A DNA stretch of 64,000 bases from Diploscapter coronatus (taxonomy: Eukaryota; Nematoda; Chromadorea; Rhabditida; Rhabditidae). The stretch is taken from NCBI GenBank assembly GCA_964036155.1, contig OZ038422.1, forward strand, positions 33,193,201 to 33,257,200. The letters run 5' to 3'. The translations under genes and the position numbers were made by a program. Under the pieces are notes generated by a model. It saw only the letters and a list, made by a program, of their open reading frames with translations. It had not been told where the DNA came from and did no database searches. Below, one piece after another: positions 37,326 through 49,500 of the stretch. Each line of letters begins with the position of its first letter. The stretch's first letter is position 1.

Positions 37326-40300
37326 TCAGGCGGTGAGTTGTAGCTGCTTGTAGACCTGCTTCCTGTATTCGTCCAAACCGCCTTCCAGATTCACCACCAT
37401 TCGATCCTAGAATTTTTTAAAACTTGGCTCATATAAATAATTTTTGATTTTTCTATTTATTTTTTTAAAATCTTTTTTGCTAATTAAACATCATATTTTA
37501 AAACAGATTCTCTGTAATATTCGACGATCTCAAGGAAGAGACCGGACCAGAAACTTAAAATGCGTTTTGAAGGGGTATTTGAGTGTTTTCTACCTATATT
37601 CGACCTGGAGAACACGATTTTGGGACTTTTTCCGGAGTTTTCAAGTCCAGGTTCGGGTACCGGGGTCCGGGGTCAAATTTCAAAAGTCATTCTTATATCC
37701 CAAATTGTATATCAGATTGTTCGGCTCGATGAGCTGAGTCGAATGGCGCAAACATTTTTTGAATCTGACCTTTCTATCACAAGTTACGCCTAAAAGCAGT
37801 GCAAAAATGTCACAAATACGGGGTCCTCAATAGGAAAGTCCACTTTTCTCATCTCTTTCTGGATATTACCTCCCAGTTTTTTCACACAATAATCTGCAAG
37901 TCCTGCTCATTCTAATTCGCTAATTATTTCGAAAAAATAGCGTCAACATTCTATCGAAAAACCGGCCCGAAGTTGGACTTGAAAATTTCGAGTTTTCGAA
38001 TTTTTTAGTTAAACCCCCAAATCATATACCATTCGATAGAGCTCATCAAACTGAGCAACTTTTGTGAAGACACCTCAGAAAAATTTCTATCCCTGAGGGC
38101 TTCAGACAAGAAAAACCGAAAATCGTACTCTACATTCGGGAATTTTTATCTCGAAAATTTCCGCAAGTAGGTGAGGTCAAATTTAGTGCTATAATGAAGC
38201 TTAGACCTCGTAGAACATTCTAGAATTTTTTGGGGTCATTTGGAGAAATTTCGGGTATCAGACTTGGCAGGGCCGGACGGGTACCGGTCGGAATTTGAAA
38301 ATTTCCGGAAACCTATCCATGTTGTATATCATTCGAAAGCCAATAAAAAACTAAATGTAATGCCGAAAACCGCTTGAAAAATGGATTGATGCATCGAGAT
38401 TTATGATCAAAAACGTTCCCAAGTTTACTCTTCAATTTGACCAATACTTCATTTCCTCATAAAAATCGATACCCTGGATCATTTTTCAAGCGATTTTCAG
38501 CATTACATTTAGTTTTTCACTGGCTTTCGAATGGTATACAACATTATAGGTCTTTCTACCAAATGATAACTCACCTCTTAGGGGTCGTGGCTCATATGGG
38601 TCAAATTAACATTTTAACAAAGACCCATCATGTTATATATCAGATGAAAGCCCTTATTGAGCTGAGTAATATTATGAAAACTATTTGAAAAAGGGATTAG
38701 TCTATCGCCTTTTATGGTCATTTGAAGTTATCCCATTTTTTGTCTTTTTCGACAGGTGGTTGTAGCCAATCCAATGATGGTATAATGAAACCACTTGCTG
38801 AAACTGATAGAAATGGACTCGAATATTACTCTCTAGTCAATTTCGAGTCGAATGGTACCCATCTTGGTATAGTACCACTCTGGTACCATATGGGTGGTTT
38901 TCCATGGACACATATGGTAACATGCTAAAGTGGTAGCACGATACTCTAGGAAGCAAAAATGAAGTATTGCCCTTAAACTGCTATATTCCGAAAAGATTTT
39001 TCAATTTGGTTTTATCCTACAAAAGTTATGAATTTTTGAAAATTTTTGTCATTTTCATAGTTAGACCCATTCAAACTGCTATACCATGCATACCATAATA
39101 GATAATCATATGGTGTCTTCACAAAAGTTGCTCAGTTTGATGAGCTCTATCGAATGGTATATGATTTGGGGGTTTAACTAAAAAATTCGAAAACTCGAAA
39201 TTTTCAAGTCCAACTTCGGGCCGGTTTTTCGATAGAATGTTGACGCTATTTTTTCGAAATAATTAGCGAATTAGAATGAGCAGGACTTGCAGATTATTGT
39301 GTGAAAAAACTGGGAGGTAATATCCAGAAAGAGATGAGAAAAGTGGACTTTCCTATTGAGGACCCCGTATTTGTGACATTTTTGCACTGCTTTTAGGCGT
39401 AACTTGTGATAGAAAGGTCAGATTCAAAAAATGTTTGCGCCATTCGACTCAGCTCATCGAGCCGAACAATCTGATATACAATTTGGGATATAAGAATGAC
39501 TTTTGAAATTTGACCCCGGACCCCGGTACCCGAACCTGGACTTGAAAACTCCGGAAAAAGTCCCAAAATCGTGTTCTCCAGGTCGAATATAGGTAGAAAA
39601 CACTCAAATACCCCTTCAAAACGCATTTTAAGTTTCTGGTCCGAACAGTTTCGAGGATTATGGAGAATCTGTTTTAAATATTTTTACCCTATTAAATTTT
39701 ATGAATTTTTACATTTCAAAAATGTTTCAAGGTTCAACTTTTTTCAAATTCAATTTTTTACCTTGCAAACCCAAAGCTCCTTGCAGACGAGTTCGATCAA
39801 TTTCTCGTCGTGGCTGACCAACACGACACCGCCCTGGAAATTATTTATTTTTTTCTGCTTATCAGATTTATAAGTGACTTGAAGAAAGGCTGTTTCCTTT
39901 ATTTTAAAAATTCAATATTATTTTATTTACAAATTTTTCGGACTTACATTGAATTCGTTGAGCGCCTTGCCCAGTGCCTCGACCGTCTCGACGTCCAAAT
40001 GGTTAGTAGGCTCGTCCAAAATCAGGTAGTTCGGCCTGGAATTTTTTATTATTAAAATTTTTATTTTTGAATAAAATAATAAAATAGTCATACTTGGCCA
40101 TGGCAATGTTGGCAAACGCGAGGCGCGACTTTTGACCGCCGGACAGCGTGTCGATCGACTGCAGAGCCATGTCGCCGATCAGTCCGAACCGGCCCAGACA
40201 AGCGCGATAGTCCTCCTGCGACTGGCCTGCAATTTTTCTCTTTTTCATTTCAATTTTATTTTTTTATATAAATAATTTGAATTTCGAATGTTTAAAAAAA

Positions 40301-43300
40301 TAAAAACAATGAAATTTTCGAAAATTCTAAATTTCGCCCCCTTACCTGGATGATTTTTGACGAGCAATTCGATGGCCGAAATTTCCATATCCAGAATGTC
40401 GACGTGATGCTGTGTGAAGTGGCCGATGCGAAGACGGCTGGAATGTTTGTTTAAAATTTGTTCAAAGAAATTTAACTTCTCGTTCACTTTACTGTTTTTC
40501 GTTCATTTTTCTCATCAATGTGTGCAAATTTGCGTCTTCATATTTTCATTTATTTTGTTTTAAAAATTTGAAAAAAGATTCAATTTTCTCACCGATTCGC
40601 CGTTCTGAGTCCAACGCTGGGCTCGAGTTCGCCTAAGAGCAGCTTCAGAAGGGTGGTTTTTCCAGCGCCGTTCTCACCGACCTGAATTTTTAAAGCTTTA
40701 TCTTGATCTTAGCTTTATTTTTTAAATAAGAAAAACACTCACAATACAAATCCGAGACTGCGCGTGCGTTCCCAGGTCGAGCTTCCTGAAGATGAACGTC
40801 GAGTCGGGGGTGTATCTAAAATATTGCTTTATTTCAGTTTTTCCATTATATTTGAAGTTCTCGATTCTTTCAAACATGAAAATAAAATTTTTTAAGTTTC
40901 TGAAAACTTTCAAGCCGCCAGAAACCTCAAAAAATTGCCAAAAACTCACTTAAACGAAACGTCATCGAGCATGAGGACGGGGTTGCCGAGCACCTCGCAT
41001 TCGGGGAAGCGGAAGTTGATTTGTGACTCCAACTCGACGGGCAGAAGGACCGGTCTGAAACAATATTTTTAATTACTTTTTTATTGTTACTTATGTTTAT
41101 ATTTTAAAATTTAACTCACAGCTTCTCGAGCATTTTGATACGACTCTGCACCATCGAGGCGCGCTTAGCGTTATATCTGAAAAGCGATTTTTATTTGTCA
41201 AAAATAGGAATTTTCAATTGTTCTATTCAAAAATGTTATTTTTCAAAATTTAGATTTTGTTCTAGAATTTTCCAGAGCGTACCTGAACTTGTCGATGAAC
41301 TCCTGGGTGTGGGCCCTGAGTTGCTGCTGGGCCTCGTACTCTCTCTGCTGTTGCGTGAGTTTTTCCGTCATCGTCTGGAATTTTGAAAAATTTTATTTTC
41401 AGGAACTTCTATAATTTATTTTCGTCCAAGAAAATTTCAGAAATCTCACATCTCATGATGATAAAGAGTTTCAAAATCAGTTGAAAAAACTTTCTACCTT
41501 GTTCTTTCAATCACTATTGCGTATTGAAAGATAACGTAGAAAACTCGTCTGATATGCTAATATCTTCATTTCGATATTTTTTCTCATGTTAAGAATGCCT
41601 TCAGTCCCGTTCGGGATATTTTCAAACTAGCAAAAAACTCCAACCTTCTCAAATTGGTCATAATTGCCCTTGTAATGCTCGAGACGCCTGGTGTGTAGGT
41701 GGACGATGTCCGTGCAGATCGTGTTGAGGAACTTGCGGTCGTGACTCACCGTCAGGATCGTTCCTTCCCAGGTCTAAAATTTGAGCCGTTGTTCAAATTA
41801 AACTTAAAAAATAAAGCTCAAATTTGTATTTTTCAGATTTTTAAATTTTGTTCTCAACCTTCAATTTATTCCTATTAAAATATTTTTTTAATTCCTATCT
41901 TTTCTTCCTAAATTTGAAGTTTCGAAACCCACCTGCAAATATGATTCGAGCCAGTAGACGGCGCGCATATCCAAGTGATTAGTCGGCTCGTCGAGTAGAA
42001 GCAGGTCTGGAAAAAAACATTTTATTTTATTTTCCCAGCTATAATGAGAATTTGGGTCAAACTCAAAAATATACAGTTGGTAGGTAGCAGAGCCGTCCTA
42101 ACTTAAGCCCTCCATAGATTCGGCTTTTTCAGATTTTGTCATCTTGATTTTTCAAAATTTCTTTCTAACCTGGCTGAATGAAGAGCGCCCTCGCCAAGGC
42201 GACACGCATGCGCCAGCCTCCGGAGAACTCCTTGGTCGGCTTTTTCTGCTCGTCCGGAGTGAAGCCCAGTCCGTAGAGAATCGAGGACGCCCTCGCGGGA
42301 GCCTTGTCCAGTTGGAGCGATTCCATTTCCGCGTACAACTTGTGCAGCTCCTCGCCGTAGCGGTTCTTCTCGCGATCGTCGATGCCCTCCTTGTTGAGTT
42401 TAGCCTGGAGCTGCTTCTCCTTCTCGAGCATTTGCTGTCGCTTGACGTCGCTCGAGAGAACGGCGTCAATCACGGGCGTTTCGTCGCCATCGACTTCCTC
42501 AAAATATTCAAATTTACTCGTTCTTTATTTTTGTTCTTGATTAAATTTATTTAACTACGAAAGTGATACAATTTTAAATTCCAGAGTTAATTGTTAATTC
42601 GATCAATTTCTCGTACCTGCTCGACAGATAGCATCCGAATGCCGACTGGGATCTTCAGCTGTCCACTGGAATTATTATTTTTATCCTAATTTTCTTTTTA
42701 CAAAATTTCAATTTTTGAAATTAGATTTTCAGTACGTATTTTTTCCTTCCAAGTATAATTTTCATTTTTATTTTCACTCACCTTGAGATCATCTTGAGCA
42801 GAGTGGTTTTGCCGATTCCGTTGCGGCCCACCAGACCATACTTCCTACCGTAGGCCATTGTGATGTCCGCGCAGGAAAGGAGCTGTCTGCAAATTTGAAT
42901 TTTTGTAAGATTGATTCTTATTTTATTTGTATTATTTTTCTAAAATAAAATCCCACTTAGTTCCAATAGAAATGTCGACACTCTCGAGTTTGACGTCCCG
43001 CGCGTTCGAATTCTTCGCATTAATTTCCCTGATCGGGGCCTGAAAAATTCAATTTTTATCTTCTGAGGTTCTTATAAAGTTGAAAGAGTTATCATATTCT
43101 CGCATTTTCTTATCAAAACTTGCGAAGCTTACAAGTGTCCAATTTTTATTTTATTTTATTATCTTCTTTATATTTTGTAAAAATTTAAGGAATTCCATCT
43201 TTATTCTATTATTTTTAAAAAGGACTCCAAACCTGGGAAGCGGTAGCGGTGGCTTCTGGCTTCTTCTTGATGGTGCCCGCAGTCAGTTCGGCCAACGCGC

Positions 43301-45359
43301 GCTGTTCCGTTTTCATCGCTGTCTTATTTTCTGCCTTCGCGAGTTTCTTTTTGTCCACGATCTAAAAACTTCTCATCTTGTTTTATATAATATAACTCCA
43401 AGGGAAAGGGTCGTTTCCTCAGGAAATTGCACTCTTCGGTTTCATTTTCTACAACTCATATCAAAAGCTCTAGATTAAAATAAATATAAATTTACCGTTT
43501 TCAAAATTTTGTTAAAATTTCCCAGTTTTCTTTAATGAGGAGTTCAATTTTTACTCAAATTTTAACCGACTTACAGTGGGCGCCTCTCTGCTAGTGACCT
43601 TCCAGATGGACTGCAGGTCGTCGAAGTTCTGGCTCTCGGCGGCCATGTCGACCGTCTGCTCGAGCCGTTTCGTCGTTGGGCCCGTGTGTCGCTCAACGAC
43701 CGGCGGGTTTCTGCAAAATTATTATGTTTAAATTTATTCATTTTAAAAAAAAAAAAGTATTTTTTAAATTTTATTTTATATTTCTTCAAATTTTATTATT
43801 ATTTTTTAATTTGTTGAAGATTTTTTTTTTATTATTTTTATATTTAAACGAAATTTCAAACCCACCCTTTATGCAAATAGAGCAGCAGTTTCTCGCAGGC
43901 CAGGCGTGCCTTCTCATCGGACAAATCTCGAACCGACTCCTGAAGTTCTATTTTTAAATTTATTCGTTAATTCGAAAACTTGAAAATTGATTTTTCTTTA
44001 CTTTTCAAAAAGAAATTAAATTTAAAAAGTAACCGGGATAATTCTATTTCATGTACCCACCACATTTTCCCTCCTCTATAAAGTGAGGTGGTCTGTACAC
44101 GTACCCACCAGTATGGTTTTATGTACCCACCCATTCGAGGTTTATAAAGCATGCTACAGATGCGTGGGCTGTTAGCATTTTCAAATTTATTCATATTTTT
44201 AGGATAAATTAGTGTTTTTCGCGAAATTTTGGCTCATTATTTGTTTTTTAACTAGTAAATCCCGTTGTTACTTGTTGCAATTTTCTGCTTAATTATTTGT
44301 TATTAGTTGTTAAAACTTCGTGTTGTTCGTTTTTAAAGTGTCATTCAATTGAGAAAAATATAAATTAGGCTTATAGAAAAAATCGTTTTCTGAGAAATAG
44401 TAGGAGGGAAGGAAAAAAGGTAGGGAAAAGTGGTCTTTTTCTAAATTGGTATCCCGATGTCCCGGTCTTTTTCTAGGAGCCAGAAATTATTATTACGAAA
44501 ATTTAGATGATGAAAATAACTTAACGTTTCTTCGTTACGATACTTGTGTGATTTTTTAGCATTCTAAATATGTTACTTTTGTGAAGGGGGTACATGAAAT
44601 AGAATGGTGGGTACATGAAATAGAATGATGGGTACATGAAATAGAATGATGGGTACATGAAATAGAATGATGGGTACATGAAATAGAATGATGGGTACAT
44701 GAAATAGAATGAGTGGGTACATTAAACGGAACAAAGTGGGTACGTGTAATGACCGTCAAAAATTCACAGTTGTGGCCGATCTCGTGGGTACATGAAATGG
44801 AAGTTTCCCTACATAAGCCCTTTCATGTACCCACCGTTCCATTTAATGTACCCACCGTTCCGTTTCATGCACCCACTTTGTTCCGTTTCATGTACCCACC
44901 CAAATCCACGTTCGATTTCGTGTACCCACTCGGTTTCATGTACCCACTAACATTTTCAACGGAGTGGGTACATGTACAGACCGTGGGTACATGCAAAAGG
45001 CGGGTACATGTAACCGATTTTTCCCAAGTAACCTTTAAGTGGTCGCCCACAGCCTCGTTGACATCATCGATCGTGCAAATGTAGTCCGAATTGGCCGTCA
45101 GAAGTTCTACAGATTATTTTTAATGCAAAATGAAAACTACTTTTGGAGCAGAAGGATATTATTTTTTATTCTTTAAATTTCCAAATAATTCATTTTTGAT
45201 GAATATGAATTTTACTTTTTGTTTTTTTCATTTCGGGAAAATTTTAGGATTTTCTGAAAATTGAACAAAAACCCGCATACTTGAAATGTAGTCTTTGACG
45301 GGAACGGGCATGCCCGGGAATTCGGTCTGTAAATAAGTCGGAATTTTTTCCGGACCCAT
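37326..45359 (-). CDS. abcf-3: ABC-F ATPase ABCF3/GCN20 family
   Basis: Soluble twin-ATPase of the GCN20/ABCF3 group (ribosome-associated, translation control; no membrane segments). The start [20 protein letters not shown] (ATG 45357-45359) resembles the ABCF3 N-terminus; stop TGA at 37326-37328. Next come [14 protein letters not shown] and [23 protein letters not shown]1 has Walker [13 protein letters not shown], signature [15 protein letters not shown] and Walker [13 protein letters not shown]. The linker is charged ([20 protein letters not shown]). NBD2 has [34 protein letters not shown] and [12 protein letters not shown], ending [15 protein letters not shown]. Both ATP sites look intact. 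Two introns are swollen by repeats: 37407-39761 (2355 bp, mostly one palindrome) and the one holding 44047-45016. PIG-Y lies about 145 bp upstream on the same strand. Confidence 0.96.
37499..39676. mobile_element. 2.2-kb palindromic repeat element in last abcf-3 intron
   Basis: Left arm (37499 to about 38080) and right arm (about 39105 to 39676) are near-identical inverted copies, so close that the same 77-residue frame appears on both strands (37560-37793, 39393-39626). The outer ends AAACAGATTCTC/GAGAATCTGTTT match with indels between them and the perfect part. The centre contains a second, smaller palindrome (38322-38385 against 38470-38545) and a block shared with 53374-53760. No convincing protein-coding gene inside. 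The classification is open: a non-autonomous DNA transposon or an inverted tandem of a dispersed repeat. Confidence 0.85.
44047..45016. repeat. GGGTACATG/CATGTACCC cluster in an abcf-3 intron
   Basis: About 20 copies of GGGTACATG or its complement (allowing one change) within 1 kb. In the middle (about 44586-44730) is a tandem run of about seven 21-bp units, GGGTACATGAAATAGAATGAT. The flanks carry the inverted version (TTTCATGTACCCACC) at irregular spacing. One foldback element (44368-44481) sits between. No coding frame is meaningful here. Confidence 0.9.
44368..44481. repeat. Foldback element, TCCTAGAAAAAG family
   Basis: GGCTTATAGAAAAAATCG on the left, TTTTTCTAGGAGCC on the right; core GAGAAATAGTAGGAGGGAAG. 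Asymmetric compared with its relatives at 34849 and 53950. Confidence 0.7.
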
Positions 45360-45503
45360 CACGCTACTCTTCTAGTTGTTCACGAACGATTCTCGGCCTG
45401 CAAAATTTCACTTTTTGTTTTAAAAAAAATCCGAATTTAAAATAAAATACCTCTTTCAAAGATTTAAAATAAACGACAATATCCCTGCCTTTAAATTTGT
45501 AAA

Positions 45504-45737
45504 TCATGATTGAAGAACTAATTTGGAAAAAAAAAACAATAAAAAATATAAGTTACCAAGTCGAAAATTTATTTTTAGAGATCTTATTTTTATCGTACCT
45601 AGCCAAATAAAGAAGTGGAAGACGATGAGTGCAGGCACGAGAGCGGGCAACAGCAGCAAATAGTAGACGAGGTCTGATTCCAGAAAAGAGGAGCTCCAAT
45701 CGTCAATCAGTCGGACAGCCACAGAGTCGTTTGGCAT
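45504..45737 (-). CDS. PIGY: PIG-Y-like small membrane protein (GPI-GlcNAc transferase subunit)
   Basis: The start ATG (45735-45737) lies 14 nt after a TTTTTCAG acceptor. Exon 1 (45599-45737) encodes MPNDSVAVRLIDDWSSSFLE, then DLVYYLLLLPALVPALIVFH and FFIWLG. This matches the C-terminal half of PIG-Y (YSLLLPxxxPVxxFFHLWTWMG), a small ER subunit of the first GPI-anchor enzyme complex. The spliced 3' exon (from 45517) gives only VLQS before TGA (45504-45506), while a +1 shift there would read FFNHDLQI, closer to the family end. The 81-nt intron has no stop in frame, so retention would also give a protein. PIG-Y is often bicistronic in animals; here abcf-3 follows after about 145 bp. Confidence 0.6.
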   Translation of the reverse strand: MPNDSVAVRLIDDWSSSFLESDLVYYLLLLPALVPALIVFHFFIWLGTIKIRSLKINFRLGNLYFLLFFFSKLVLQS

Positions 45738-46522
45738 AAAATTGCCCAAACTGAAAAATTTGACTTCCTATATTTACAAACGGCTATATTTATAGGCGGA
45801 TAGGGAATGTCGGAAAAGCGGAGGAATAAGAAAAACGAGCTGCCTGTAAACACAGCCATATGTGTATGTATAAATACAGTAGCAATAAAAATCAATAAAA
45901 TCGATAAAAATCGATGAGAATCGGCGAAAATTCGCAGTCAACGTTGAAATAAGCGAGTTCCCAAATAGCAAAACGGACTGTAAAAGTGGCGCAAAACGGG
46001 GTAAATAAAGAAGATTGAAGAGGGATTTTTTACCTATTCAAAAATTCATGGTAATAGATAACCAAAAATGATTTAGATTCCGTAGTCTATCAGCGAAAGT
46101 TCCTCTACTGAGATTTGGAAAATGACAAGTCAAGATTAGCTTCCAAAATGAACAAAATCCGATTGCAAAAGTCGGACCGAGCTGAAACTTGGCCCAAATG
46201 GTGCTCTGACCTCACTAATGCGATAGAAATCGAAACCTCGACTTTCGAGTATTCTAATTTCGAAATTCCGATTTTGAAAGTAGCATTCTGTTCGTGTATT
46301 TGTCACGTGTTCAATTCTTATCAATATTCTAATTTGATTGTTTATTCTTTATTTTAAAATAACATTAAATATTTTGGCATATATATTCTATGAGCTATAT
46401 TAAATAATCACCGAAAAACGATAAGTTCTAAAACTGAAAGATATCTCTTTGTAAAATAACAAAAAAGGGATAAATGATAGACTCTGAAAATCGTTAAAAA
46501 TTAACAAAACTTGAATATTCTT
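45738..46522. other. Region between the FHA protein gene and PIG-Y gene
   Basis: Contains one foldback element (45763-45882) and AT-rich sequence. No exon recognised. Confidence 0.5.
45763..45882. repeat. Foldback element, CTGTATTTAC family
   Basis: CTTCCTATATTTAC on the left, GTATAAATACAGTAG on the right; internal GGCGGATAGGGAATGTCGG and GGAATAAGAAAAACGAGCTG match 3261-3338. Confidence 0.75.
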
Positions 46523-49500
46523 TTAGAAAAGATTGAATCTCGGTTTCGAACTTAGATCATTGGTCTTCGGCTTTCTGGGGACTGATCCCGATTTTCCCCG
46601 CCGGAAGCGTTTTCCTTTGAATTTGGTGGGCAAGGATCCCGTTCGTGAGAGTCCGTTTCCTACTGAACCATTGCTCATCTTTGGTGGATCGTTCGAAATG
46701 TACCCATTCAAATAGGCGGTAGGTTTGACCTGAACAATAACATTTTTTCTAAGGTTTTTTTTTTTAAATGAAACTTACGTCAATTGCCGGATGATAGACG
46801 TATGGAGTGCTTTTCGCCGTATTCAAATGAGATTTTAGATGACTTGGTCGCATGTTCTAAATTTCATGGTTTCTGAAAACTCATCGAATGTTTCACACCT
46901 CAGGCTTTACATTTCGAATTATTTGATTCATATCAATGCTATCCAAGGTGTTGTCATCATTGTACTGATGCCTGAATAAATCGCGTTTTAGATCAACTTG
47001 GTAGAAAAGTGTCTTACGATGCGACTTCATCTTGTACGTCTGCTTGAACTTTCTCGAGTACGAGTGGATTTGGCGTTTCAATGGGAGATGTGTCAGGCCG
47101 TTCACCCATGTGATTGTGCCGACCCTCTGCGTCAGATGCCTCGGAATCTGACGATCAAATAAGTTCGCATTCAATTTGCAAGTAAACCCAACCAGCATTT
47201 GAAGCCACCTCGCTGTAGGGGAAGCCGATCGTAGCGTCGTCCGCCAGACTCGGAGCCGTGTCGTTCGTCTCCAGAGAATCGCCCAGCTTTTCCAAGGGCG
47301 TTTCTGAACGATCAACGGTGATTTCAGCATTGCAAATTCACTACCTTCAATTTTCACTGACTTCACACCATTTTTCATTTCAGGAATCTCGTCTTTGGGA
47401 CTTACTTCCTGAATAACCGTTTGAGGTTCAGGGTGGTCATCTTCTGTCCTCGCTTCAGACGATCTTTCAGTTCTATCCGTGGGCGGCGCATCTTCGCTGT
47501 TCACTCGAATCAGCACTTTGTTCTTGTTCAAGCCTTCTGGGGCAACTTCTCTAGATGGCTCTTCGGCGTCAGTTTCGTGAAGTTCTTTTTCGATCGATAT
47601 GATCGGCATTTCAATTCGTTCAGAGGAATCCAGACCTCTTTCGGACCCTCGTTCTCCGACGTCATCAGAGACGTGACCTTCGTCTTTTTCATTTGTAAGA
47701 ACTTCGGATGTCTGCCCACCAAGCTCGTCATCAGCATCGTGTTCGATGGATGCACACTCCATCTCAGGAATGACACTTGACACGTTCTCGTAGTCGAACG
47801 ACCCTTCATCCGTCGTGAAGCTCTCGGCTTCTTTTCGTATCCTTTCAGCCTCTTCACGCAGGATTGAATTGATCGCTTCGTTAACGAGATTCTTCGCAGC
47901 AAGATATGCGACATCTTCAGATATCTCGATTTCAGCACTTTCCCGTTCATCCTGGCCGAGATCCGCCTGATTGTGGACCAAGTCGTATGGCTCGCTCTCG
48001 ATCACCGCTTCGTACTGATCCTCTGGATCTCCAAGACCTTCTTGTTTATCGTCCGAGTTCTTCCTTTGCACATCATCCGTCAAGTCGATCATCGAGTTGG
48101 TGCTTCGTCTCTTGATGATCTTCACCATGGAATCGTCGAAGCTGACACTCCGTCCGGTCGACCGAGGACTCTTCAATGGTCTATGCACAGGACTAGCGAT
48201 TTCGGGGAAATCAAATTCCATATCATTCTTCGGGGTCTTCATTGCTTCTTCTAGATCAATGCTGCCACTATCCTCTTTCATGGTGGATAGTTGAGGTCTG
48301 GAAAATAAGTAAATCCCGAAATTGTAGTTTTAAACGATCACCTAGTCCGACCACCTCGACTCTTTGCACTCTTGGGACGCTGACGTCGTTTGGCAGCCGA
48401 AGGATTGATAAGCGGCGAGTTCAAATCATCATCATTCCAAAAATCACGCTTGTTCAGAAGTTCAGTGACGCCAGCGATGAGATCCTAAATTTTCCTTTTT
48501 GAAATGAACCCGTACAACTCTGTTTACCATGATGATGGCCTTCGGTACTGAAATAAGCTTTTCCCGGTCAGACTTTATGACTTCGATAGGCTTGCCGATT
48601 TTTCTTCTAACCGCTTCGCACAAACCGAGCAGCTAAATCTGTTACTTTAAAAGATGAATATTCTGAGAAAAACAACATCTTCTTCGATCACGGCGCTACG
48701 ATTCTGCTCATCCATGTTAAATCTCCTGCTTGGAGCCCGATCCTGGTCTTCCGTAATCGATTCGTTCATTTCTTTCGACTCCACTGGTAGTTCGTTGTAA
48801 TCGTCATTCAGCGATACTGCATCTTGGCCTTGATGAAGTTCAGAATCCAGCTGAGTTTGATCTTTTTCAACCGAATGGTGCTCGACATCTCCAGATTCCT
48901 CTTCTTCTTCAATTGTTGACACGTTTAGTTGCAGCTAAAGAAATATTTGCAAAAGCAATATATATATATATATATATTTTTTTTTTTTTCTAAATCCTAC
49001 TTGCTTCCCTCGACTGCCATTTGAAATACTCCGCTTCAAACGACTTTCCGATTTTTCATCTGCCTTCTCCTCGGCAGATTCTGAGTTATGCAACGACTTG
49101 TTCCCCATCGCAATCTCAAGGGCTTCTCCGTCATCGTCTTGGTCCATGCTTTCTCGAATCCACGAAGAAAAATCGTCTTCTACTGGAGCTGCAGGTCTAG
49201 CTTGGAGCATTGGTGGTTTGACTCTTTTCTGAAATATGTACAATCCCATCGCTGATAGATTGATAAAACGCCTTACCACCACAGGCTCCTCAATTTCCAC
49301 CTCATCGCCTTCGTGCGATACATTCGAAGCAATCGTGCTCCTGCTGGTGCTCTTGACTAATTTTCCAATCACTTTGTTCGTGGCGAATGACCATTCTGAA
49401 GACAGAAAATAACTTTCCGTAAGATTTCCTCAACCTACTTCCTTGATAATTGATCAGTTTCTTGACAGGTTTCGTCACGTCGAAAATACGATCTAGAAGC

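Noticed and set aside
37560..39626. Two identical 77-residue frames on opposite strands
   Set aside because: They lie at mirrored positions in the palindrome arms. The duplication explains their identity, and nothing marks them as genes.
44586..44730. Regular repeats resembling a CRISPR array
   Set aside because: The 21-bp units are directly adjacent with no spacers, in an intron of a nuclear animal gene.
44556..44759. Open frame of repeated ISCTHHS on the minus strand
   Set aside because: It is only the translation of the 21-bp tandem repeat.
46893..48281. A single 462-residue open frame on the minus strand
   Set aside because: It crosses at least three micro-introns. Composition changes abruptly to a Trp/Arg-rich stretch (RPWKSWAILWRRTTRLRVWR) where the real exon is in another frame.
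48958..48980. TATATATATA run as a promoter element
   Set aside because: Simple dinucleotide repeat inside an intron of the FHA gene.
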